Below, piece after piece: positions 54,664-64,000 of a stretch of 64,000 nt of DNA. A program made the position numbers and the translations under genes. Numbering within the stretch: position 1 is the stretch's first letter; every line of letters starts with the position of its first letter. The notes beneath the pieces were generated by a model. It had not been told where the DNA came from, made no database searches, and worked only from the letters and a program-made list of their open reading frames with translations. This stretch comes from Rhodocollybia butyracea (lineage: Eukaryota; Basidiomycota; Agaricomycetes; Agaricales; Omphalotaceae). The stretch spans positions 868,001-932,000 of the forward strand of contig JADNRY010000003.1 of assembly GCA_015501585.1 (NCBI GenBank), in the 5' to 3' direction.

Positions 54664-57600
54664 GGACGTTGCGGAGAGTGTCGCGTCGTGTCGGGCCGGC
54701 TAACTCACAGAACTTGAACGCAACTTTGTAACAGAATTCGTGCTATCTTCATTCAAAACATTTTCCGGAAAGATTTGCTCCAATTCCAGTGAATTTTGTT
54801 TCCACTTGGGATTGAAGACATAGAGGTACCAGATAATGACCTTTGTCTCAATGCCTCGCTATAATCTTCAGCCCCCAAGATTCCAGTAAGCCTTCCCGAG
54901 ACGCAGAAAATCTGTCTAACACCCGCACAGCACCCGCCATAGAATGCCCACACGGATCCCAATTGTCACCACCATGGACTCTGGATGTCAAAGATAAACT
55001 GTGTATGGGACAAAGTCTCAATGGAGTGGATTCGAAAACAACTTGTGAGTCCATCATTTGTCGCGTACCGTTCTGTTCCCTACACCCAATTTTTGGATAG
55101 ACCATTCATCATTTACGAGGATAAAATCGGTTTTTGGAAGGTCTTGATGTTCAATGACATATTAATCTGGCCCGGCGTTAACATGGTACTACGGAGGTCA
55201 TTTCTGCTAACCCGTTCATTCACAGTTTAGGGCACAGACAATGAACACGCTGAAGGTCAATGATTGGGGGAGGGTCCGCTGCGAGTCTTACAAGCTCGGA
55301 CCAGTCGATGAGGTTGGTACAGTGGAGCTGCGAGAGACTCAATGTTTGGCGCACTCGCATTGAGTTCATCCCCCCCTTTTATCACTCACTCTTCTTGAAC
55401 ATGCACCATGGTCGGCTTGCATAAGACGCTACTTTGTTTGTTTACCGGTTCATAGATTAGCTGATCGATCTCCAGCCGGCTCCCAATCGGCTGCTTTCAC
55501 TGTAAAGCGCTAGAATGGAACAGCTGTAAGTACAGTGCCGAAGAGCAGCTTCAACCCGCATTACAGCCAAGTCACAAGGATTAATAACTTGAATACGTTA
55601 GCGACTTGCCACATTTATCAGACAACGATCTAGCCTCTGGAGAGTTTGAAGTTATTTTTTTTCAGGCTGGGATGCTTTATTTGGATGGTTTTCAAGTGGA
55701 TATAAACATGCTATGTAAGTAATGTGTATGTTTAGGTGATACTAAATGCTACCAATGATTGATGAACTTATCATAGAATGGCTCTATGTACCTCCGATCA
55801 TGGCGAAAATATCCACAATGCCAGCCGCTCATCCATCCCTTTAATTAATACCATATCTTTGCATGATTCAAGTCTGAAGGGTTCCACGATGGTTGGCACC
55901 TTCAGCGAATCGCCGCAATAAACTTGAGCTGCGCAAGCCCACTGTGATTTCCCAGAGCTGCAGAATGGTTCAGCTTTGTGGCCATTTCGTCCTGGTATGC
56001 AATTAAAATTTCTGGCCAAAGCAACAAAAACCACTGGGCGTCACCCACAACCCTTTAGGTTCGCAAGTTGACAAGCAATAGTATTTATCATCCCGGGAAA
56101 AAAGCACGCCTTTTGCTCAAAGATATGGGGTAGATCCATCCAGAAAAGTGTGCCTCTCCCTAAATGCCCTGTGCTCTATCAGAGAGGTAAGCCTATCCAC
56201 AAATGAAGTTGGTCTTACCGGAAATGTAGTGTGCCGTACAAGAGAATATGCCTTTATGGAGGAACGCCCCATGAGAGGTTCGGCTGTATCGATATTAGTG
56301 CAATATTACTAGTGCGGCTGAGTAGAGTAAAACTTTTCACAACAAATGTTCTTCTCCTGCTTTGTTCTGTCCCCCTTTCGGTGTCAATCCTGAGTGAAGC
56401 TAATGGAGGTGTGTACACCAGCTTACTAGACCTTCTTTTCTAACATATTGAGCGCCAAAATGGAGTTTAAGCTTCTATATCATTGAAACGACCTCAGGTA
56501 ACTGCTGTGCAACTGAAGGGTGGGATTTATGGTTTCTGAGATGGTGGTGGAAACTTGCAGCAAAATTCTAGTGTGCAATGAGGCCGCTGCCAAGCGTAAG
56601 GCAGTAGGGCATCCAAAATGCCGCCAAATTCATGACTGCTATTAAAGGAAAGACCTTCGGAACGTACGATGATAGACGACGATACCATTTTGAGACTTGG
56701 GGGTCTCCAAGGTTACTAACGAACTTCCGCTAGTCTCGAGAACCTAGACCGGCGTGAGTCTGTGACCATCTTTGACTTCCACTCCTTTTGATGAGAATGG
56801 GGTTTTACCAGTGGTGTGCGTATATAAAGGTTGACAGGATAAAACTATTGAGAAACCTCTACTTTTCGACGCTTATTCGGCCCCAACCCCACAAGCCACC
56901 AAATACCGTTGAGTGGATATGATATGATTGGACGCGTATACTGCACATGGTATTTCTGGCTAGTAGGGCAGGAATTATATCGTTTCAACAAGGCACACTC
57001 AACAAAGCGTACTCAAACGCGGGGAAGAATCTGTAGACGTGTTCAATTGTCAGCAACCAAGATACCGGAATTATCTTGAAGGAAGTTATACAACCACAAC
57101 AACAGGGTATGGACTCAATCGGGGTAAGTGCAGGGAAGAATCGGTAGACGGGTTTTTGAGCTGTCAGCAAGCAAAACCCCAACTATTTAAGGCGCCAGAT
57201 CCCTGAGGGCAGAACTCGAAATTGTAAGTTGAATTCAGGGATCGACCTTTCAAATTTTTGACGCGTATCTGACGTGTTTCAAGGAATCAGGATATGAGAT
57301 GAAGGGGTCGAATAAGAGGAATAAACAGTCGTGGAGCACCCGGAGTGAAGTGGAAGAGCTGAGTTGCGTGAAGGCTTTCCACGATATCGATAAGCCACGG
57401 TGGCGGAGGCGTAACGAGGGTTGCCTTTTTTGGAAGGGTCCCAATAGTTTTATGACCTGCAAGTTGATATACATAGTGTTGATATTCTCGCGATTTCTTC
57501 GTGTTTGGTTGTGTTATATGATTGATACCCCACCCCCAAACTATTCATGCCGTTCATTTAGTAGTTGATAATCGTCGAATCTGCAACGTTGCCCAAACAT

Positions 57601-58060
57601 CGCCGCCCCCTTGGCTACCTTTGGCTACTTGTGACGTCGTGAAGGTTCTAGTGGTGTTGAAACGTTCACGGTTCAAATATAGGCCACTTAGTAGTGTGCC
57701 ACTTCATGATTTCTGAACGATAAGATTGCCCTGAACATTGAACTTGAAGAACGCCAAGCAGAGTCAATTCAGAATTGCCCAATTTGTCCACATTTTTTGT
57801 GCCTTAGATTGTTCACGGACTACTCTACTATGTTAGACCAAACCCTCCTCAAGAAATCGGAGCAGTGGCCACCGACGGAGGCAATAGGATAGAGATTGAA
57901 ATATCAAATGTAGGCATCAGATTATAAACATCGGTGAATACGAGTCGAGAAAAGTTGATGGTACTAACATTACTTACTAACCGTTATCATTATTATGCAA
58001 ACTGCTGTAACTTATCATGGCGTAGAACGGCAAGTCAATTGCGCCATACATAGGTGAGGG
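54664..58060. other. Gene-poor region, 3.4 kb
   Basis: No gene is supported. Frames such as 54843-55100 and 54985-55230 (plus), 54848-55105 (minus) and 55798-56034 (minus) lack domains and sensible splice pairs. No long terminal repeats, inverted repeats or transposase pieces were seen. One diverged direct repeat lies near 57010-57175. The right end holds the promoter of the MFS gene. Confidence 0.4.
57018..57175. repeat. Diverged direct repeat, two copies of about 45 bases
   Basis: The two copies, near 57020-57062 and 57130-57172, share GGGAAGAATC, GTAGACG and TGTCAGCAA in the same order, about 110 bases apart. No coding role or mobile element is evident. Confidence 0.5.
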
Positions 58061-58067
58061 TATAAAA
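58061..58067 (+). promoter_or_regulatory. TATA box of the MFS transporter gene
   Basis: TATAAAAG begins at 58061. A transcription start about 30 bases downstream (near 58090) would leave out the ATG at 58072, so the ATG at 58129 becomes the first usable start of the transporter. Confidence 0.6.
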
Positions 58068-58128
58068 GTATATGGATGGGGTTGCGTACTTTCTTCAGTT
58101 GTTCCCTTCTCGGAGCCCCACACTCGGA

Positions 58129-60588
58129 ATGCCTCAACTACAACTATCGCACAAGAACTCGAACGAAAAAGCAGCAGGGAGGATAGTCTACCGGGAAGAA
58201 GATATATCCAGTGTTGACTCTGTCAAGGATAACTTGCTGTTTCGCAAAATCGATTTGCGGTGAATCCTCTTTTACAAGGGTCTTTGGACACTACTGACTT
58301 CAACCATAGCTTGCTACCTATCCTGACACTGCTGTATCTACTGAGCTTTCTGGATCGGTAAGTGTACTACAAGTGCCGTCGACTCGGCTAGTGAACTCGA
58401 CGATAACGATCCTTTAATAGCACGAATATAGGAAGCGCAAAGTAAGCAAAGCCAAACTATCCTCAATTCTCGACTCAAACTGACCGCAACCCATCTAGGA
58501 TTCTAGGTCTAGACACTGTACGGCCTTCTTGATGGTGCCAGCATGTAAACTGACATAGTGCAGGATCTTCATGTATCTGGTCCGGCATACAACACATCTC
58601 TGGCTATTTACTTTGTTGCCTATGTTCTATGCGAGATTCCATCTAATGTATGTTCACCTTGGATCTCAGTCTTTTACCAATATAACTAATGTGATCCGCG
58701 AGCGCAGATTATGTGGGTGTAATAGCACTCACACCACACTCCAACGCTATAATAGGGTTTCTAGATTGAAGCGATTTAACCCTCAAATATGGCTCCCAAC
58801 TCTCACTTTGGTGTGGGGAATCGCCAGTGTTTGCCAAGGACTGGTAACAAATCAGGCGGGACTGTTTGGAATTCGAGTTTGTAGGTGCAACTCTATTGAA
58901 AAGACCGCGACGCATCAGCTAAATTACATCTACATCTTTGTAGTACTTGGGGCTGCAGGTTGGCGTCGTTTTTACTCTTCTGGACTTCACTGAACTTTAA
59001 AAAAATAGAAGCGGGGTTGTTTCCTGGAGTCATATATGTTTTTTCTTTGTACTATCTCAGGTAAATATCCCCTATGAGCCTCTCATCTCATACCCATGTT
59101 CCCATTTTAGGCGACAACGTAGGGCTCGTGTAGCCATATTTTTCGGAGGCGCTGCTCTCGCCGGCGCCTTTGGAGGTAGGCCCCCTTGAACTATACAATG
59201 GAGAATTTAAAGACTAGCTAGTTGCCTAGGTATCCTCGCTTTCGCAATTGAAAAAATGGACGGATTAGGAGGTCGTAAAGGATGGCAATGGTAACGTCTT
59301 AGTCATTCTGTCCTTCAGTACTCGCTAATAACGATCGCCTCAGGATATTTATTCTGGAAGGTCTTATCACCATCGTCGTATCAGTCTTTGCATACTTTAT
59401 CGTGCCTACGTGGTCGTACAAGGCGAAATTCGTGAGTGTTTGCATTCTTTAACCTACTCAGATAAAAACTCATTTGGAGTAGCTCACCGAATCTGAACGA
59501 GAACGTCTCATGATCCTGTTGGAGCACGACTCGGACCCGGCTGACCGCGAGCCGTTTGATTGGTTCTACGTTAAGCAAGCGTTCACCGATCACTTCGTAT
59601 GGGCCTACGCGTTGTTGTTCCATGGATATGCCTTTGCGTTGTACTCGTTAAGTCTTTTCTTGGTCAGTGCACAGTACGCGGGGGTGTTATGCACTATAAC
59701 TAAGTTTTATTTGTGCAGCCTACTATCGTTGCTGAACTAGGATTTACGAGCTGGCAGGCTCAGCTGTAAAACTCTTTTATTGCTCAGCCCTGAAACTCAA
59801 CTTACGGATTCAAATTCTAGATTGACTGTTCCTCCAAACGCCTTGGCTGCGCTCTCCATCGCAGTGGTCGTATGGCTATCTGTACGTTTTGACCGTCGAG
59901 CAGTTTTTATCATCTTTTCTGCAGCTGCCGCTATTGTCGGTGAGCACGGTCACTCTAACTGTTAGCTTTCACGGCTATTTATGACTTCGAATGCAGGGTA
60001 CATAATCCTGTTGACTGCAACCAAACGTTAGTAGATTCTGTCTTAGTACCCAGCCAGTGGACTTGATTTAGCTTTCTAGCTGGTGCTCAATATGTGGGCG
60101 TTCATCTGGCAGCTGCTGGTATCTATACGGGTAATGCTCTTCTTCTAAGGTTCGTATCAGACTAGTACCTTCGTTTCATCAATCTGAACATACATCGTAG
60201 TTGGCCAGGAGAAAATGTGGCCGGTCAGACCAAACGCGCAGTGGCAGTCGCCATGCAAATTACTTTCGGAGACATTGGTGCTATCGCTGGGTAAGCTCTT
60301 TCGATCTTTGCCATACTCGTGCACTCAGTGACATATCGCTGCAGAGTTCTCATATATCGACCGGAGTTTGGCGCACACCAATACCGAAAACCTCACATCA
60401 TTGCAATCGGGTACCTAACACTATCCATGGTAGTTGGAGGATATCTTTGGTTCCGGCTGCGTCGTGAAAATGAGAGAAAGGCAACAATCCTCCGATCCAA
60501 AGTCTCTCAACTGGAGGCTTCAGATTCATCCATTGGAGAACGGCGAAGGGCAGGGGATCGTCATGTCTTATATCGATATGTCTATTAG
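58129..60588 (+). CDS. Major facilitator transporter, Dal5/anion:cation symporter type
   Basis: A plasma-membrane permease of the fungal family that takes up allantoate, vitamins or other organic anions with protons. The start at 58129 gives MPQLQLSHKNSNEKAAGRIV; the in-frame ATG at 58072 is too near the TATA box. Exons then read YLLPILTLLYLLSFLDR with the first span, DLHVSGPAYNTSLAIYFVAY, NPQIWLPTLTLVWGIASVCQ, FFPGVIYVFSLYYLRRQRRA, WIFILEGLITIVVSVFAYFI and PTWSYKAKFLTESERERLMI in the central loop. The second half reads GAQYVGVHLAAAGIYTGNAL, WPGENVAGQTKRAVAVAMQI and GVLIYRPEFGAHQYRKPHII. It has about twelve spans and many introns. The frame is intact through the exons I joined; a few in 58260-58980 are uncertain. 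The substrate cannot be told. Confidence 0.85.
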
Positions 60589-60841
60589 TGCTATATTAGT
60601 AAGTAAGCAGTACAGCGACAATTATTTAATGTTAACAAGGTTGTACGATAACTGTATATAAAGAACAAGAAGAAAGTCATGAATATGCTGTATCGTGAAG
60701 TAAAAGCCATGCAATATAAAGTGTACCAATGACGAGGACAGGACATAACATAGGTGACATAGTTGAGTAATGCGAAGAATAATGATAGCGCATGCGTTCG
60801 ATAAAAGAATTCCATGTGATAGCTGTGAAAACCTATGTTGT

Positions 60842-63800
60842 TTATATCCTTCTCTTCTTCGCAGACTTGAAGATGTATTCCGAATCGTCGTAGTCACTCT
60901 CTCCACCTGTCTCGATAGACTTGCGTTGTTCTGCTACGTACTTGCGTAGGGCACGAAGGTTTGAAGATAAGGATTTCAGGAATTCGGTCTGAAAGGACAC
61001 CATGTTCAACGTTCAGGAGTCAATGATCCACAAATAGACCACGAACCTTCTCTACATCCACATTCGGGTCATTTCCTGCAAGCTTTTTCCTTTGCCGGAA
61101 CTATAAGGGGAAGACTGTTAGGATACCTCATAGGAGGCAGAGGTGAATACTAACCTTGGATTGCTCAGTCTTCTGCAAATCCCCTAGGTGTTTGATCCAA
61201 AGATCGAGCTGATCAAACTTCTTCTGATCAACCTTTTCTTCCGGAACATCTACCATCATGGCATCCACCAAGTCCTCTTCACCGTCCGAGTCGGGAGCGG
61301 CATAAGAACGGTTCACCGCAACACTACGACGAGGTCGCTTCTTAGTGACTGTCGGCACCGTAAAGGATTTCGATACGGCTTTCGACGCGGTGGCAGAAGA
61401 GACTTTGGACGTAGAAGGAGAAGACCGTTCAATGAGCACTTCAACCTGGGGATACTGAATGCCTGCCCGTGAAACTCTACGTCCACTTTTCACTTGACTG
61501 TAGATTCTCATAGAGCAGTCATATTTGGAATCAATATAGTCCTCTTCTGAGCGGAAGAACTCGGCGCCTTCCTGAATGGCTGGAAAGATGATGTAGCCCT
61601 GAAGGAAACGAAGAATCAGTCAATCAATAATCAACTGGAAGGAGGAAAGTCATCATACCACACTTCGCCCTAGGCGAGCAAGAAGCTCGAAATGCTTCAA
61701 CGTGATAGGAACAGGGGAAGAATCGTACAGATAGTTACGAAGGACCTGAGGAGTATATTAATTACTTGGTATGTCGGGTCGGTGTCAAGGGGTGGTAGAA
61801 GAACGTACGGTACAATTGTCATTCAAGACGGCATGTGTCATGAATATCGCGGTGATGCTACTCCTAGGCCCAAAGTCATTCTTGACCCATTTGGCCACCG
61901 AGGCACAGTCTGAAACTGCGTCAGCACACCGGCATTAGATAACAAGCAATGACAAGCATATTTACCGGATGGAACAAAGTCCAGGCCATGGTCGTAAAAA
62001 TACGCGTAATGTATTCGACGCCGAGATCTAGAAGGTAGCTGTTCTTCCTGGCGGATCATATGTGATAACGACTCTCGTCCAATATTGCCCTATGCGAGGG
62101 GTTGTTAGCCAAACAGGAGTAAGCAAGTTTATGCTATTAAAACGCACCAGCTCCATGGCTGTCGCACCGCAATTCCCTTCACCCACCTCAACAGCCTCCA
62201 GCTTAAGCTCAATGTCTTCACCACCCAACAAACCATCAACGCTAGGCGTGTCATTCGATAGAAATTCGGGAGGTTTAAAGCCTCCGTCTGTACAAAGACT
62301 TGCTTCGTACGTCGATGAAGCTTCTTGGTCTTCAGAATCTGGTAAATCTTCAATGCTTATCCTGTGTTTGTCCATGATAGTGCGAATGATTGTGGTATGA
62401 AGAGCCGGATATTCATCATGGAGGCGTTTCAAAAGTTTACCCTATGAGCATGAGGAATGAGTTGTTATAGCTATAATCAGACATTGGCTACGGACCTTGC
62501 AATCAATCTCCAACAACCGCGTAGCAACGTTCTCCGCCACCAACTTCATTTCTCCCCGATTCAGACCCTTCCGACTTTGGTCCATAGTCTCCAGCTCCGT
62601 CTTCATATACTCAAAAACGGCGGTATACCGATCCATGAAAGGATGTAGCAACAAATTAAGCATATCCTTCAACGTTATGCGCCCGAGTTTCAACGGCTCA
62701 AGTTTTGCTTTCACAGAGGATATGCAATGCTGGGTATTGCCATGTTCGACAGACAAGAACGCTGTTAAAAGTATGACCAAGCGAACGGCTGGGTCGGATG
62801 AAGGGAAATCTGCGAAGAGGTGACGAAGGTTCAACTGATTGGTGAGTGACGTTATTGAGCGACTTGTTAAAAACAGCTAGAACAGCGTGTTGAATCGGGA
62901 TGCGAGGATCAGAAAGAGGTAAATCATACCTTAATTAGATCTTCGACGAGGGTTCTGTGGGTCGATAAAGTAAATCCGGTCCGAATATATGCGTAGTTAA
63001 AAGAGACTCACGATAAATCGAAACGAAGGGCATCAGATTTTGCTAGCAGCTTCAACGCATTGTAACCAACTTCGTTGGACTTAGCCTCCATGCAGATCTC
63101 GGCCGCAACGGTACGACTCAAGAACATCCTGATCACGCGAATTAGACGCGTCTGAATTGGAAAACAGGAACGAGCACATACAAAGGGTCAAGTCGGCAGA
63201 GCTCACGAACGTTCAGGACGATGGTATCCGCAGTTCTATCGCTCGCTGTCAAAGTGCTTTCGAACATCTTCCGGAACACGAAATCGCGATACTAGAGCAA
63301 GAGTAAGCTTGATAGTCCTATCAACTTGAATTACACGTACCTTCTCGTCCATGCAAAACCCATTGTCAACCGCATATGGAAGAAGACGCGGCTCAACTGC
63401 CAAAGCCAAGGGAAACTGGGCCATGATAGGGTCCTGTGGAAACATCGGCCAAGAATTCGCGATTGTTCGCGATCAACATACCTTGAGGCTGAAAGGATAG
63501 AACTGCAAGGATAGGTAAGAGCGTGCAAGAGGATGAGAAATACTGCACACCTTGTACGTCTCTAAAATATCTCGTATAGTTTCCCAATTTGTTGACCTCA
63601 TGCTCGGTGGATACCGTGATTCTTTAAGGAAAGAAGAGAAGAGCGATCCGTCATCTTGTCCCTAAACCAAACTTGACATGAGAAAAAAGCTCAGGGTTTC
63701 CGACAGCTTGAAGCTACACACCTTTTCGCGTGGTATATCACCATAGCGTGCAGATGCGATCTGCATGAAATAAATGAACACAGGTAAACGAACACTGCGA

Positions 63801-64000
63801 GCCCAACGCGTCTTGACGAAATGAGTTTGAGTGTAAAAGTAATGGTGTATAGCGACTTGAGCCAAGTATCGAGAGAGATGAGCACCACTGGACATCAGGA
63901 TCTGCCGGTGGCAATCAATGCATAGATAAATAGTAAAGGCGTAATGGGTGTGAGAAACAAGAGAGACATGAGTACGGGCTTCCTGGCAACGAGGAGCGGC
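60842..64000 (-). CDS. Large conserved-looking protein, unrecognised, 5' end outside window
   Basis: Many exons on the minus strand join in frame, ending at TAA 60842-60844. Exon content from the left part of the protein: HLSRYLAQVAIHHYFYTQTH, IASARYGDIPREK, PIMAQFPLALAVEPRLLPYA, then IRVIRMFLSRTVAAEICMEA, NEVGYNALKLLAKSDALRFD, LVILLTAFLSVEHGNTQHCI, RLLEIDCK, YPALHTTIIRTIMDKHRISI, VAKWVKNDFGPRSS and NYLYDSSPVPITLKHFELLA. The tail is acidic then basic (DSDGEEDLVDAMMV, ESDYDDSEYIFKSAKKRR), as in nuclear proteins. The middle looks like an all-helical repeat scaffold. I considered cohesin, condensin and NELF-B subunits but could match none. No lesion was seen. Confidence 0.7.

Noticed and set aside
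54848..55230. Overlapping ORFs of about 80 codons on both strands
   Set aside because: No domain, no splice pattern and no codon bias on either strand; they fit chance frames.
58072..58128. Upstream ATG at 58072 as the start of the MFS transporter
   Set aside because: It lies 4 bases after the TATA box, before any plausible transcription start.
1..64000. CRISPR arrays, rRNA genes, LTR pairs
   Set aside because: None was seen by eye; regular spaced repeats, 5S or rDNA motifs and matching long terminal repeats are absent.

Overview
This window is nuclear DNA from a filamentous basidiomycete, most likely a mushroom-forming agaricomycete. Almost every gene is split by GT-AG introns of about 45-60 bases. 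Several families typical of Agaricomycetes are present: NACHT-type NTPases, F-box/leucine-rich proteins, a TmpA-like reductase, SRPK-like kinases and a DUF6570-type Helitron. A tRNA-Phe with a 9-base intron fits a nuclear chromosome.

Layout. Positions 1-3034 (minus) hold the 5' part of a Helitron transposase gene with two lesions, followed by a decayed tRNA-like sequence. Positions 3432-11170 are a tandem segmental duplication: two copies of an NLR-like NACHT gene (minus), each followed upstream by RIB7 sequence. The right-hand RIB7 is complete; the left-hand one is a 3' relic. RIB7 shares a 64-bp divergent promoter with a hotdog thioesterase gene that contains a 4-base microexon. Next come a MYND zinc-finger gene, two tandem damaged F-box genes, TAM41, a Derlin gene with a GC-AG intron and a third, probably frameshifted, F-box gene.

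From 26 to 54.7 kb the DNA is mainly housekeeping: an SRPK-like kinase, OXR1 (TLDc), an NDK-like pseudoenzyme, a TmpA-like reductase, ALG6, a DUF4436 membrane protein, a SET/MYND protein, LSM6, RAD50, a Rieske-DUF455 protein, tRNA-Phe, an F-box gene, mitochondrial ribosomal protein uL29m (MRPL4) and SDHAF1. Positions 54.7-58.1 kb are gene-poor. An MFS transporter of the Dal5 type follows. The window ends inside a large conserved-looking gene that I could not identify.

The genes do not form one pathway. The main theme is contrast. Single-copy housekeeping genes splice into intact frames. The multicopy families (Helitron, NACHT, F-box) carry frame lesions, nearly all one-base changes in homopolymer runs. 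I checked the NACHT lesions by comparing the two copies. No CRISPR arrays, rRNA genes or bacterial-type operons were seen. All splice sites were assigned by eye.
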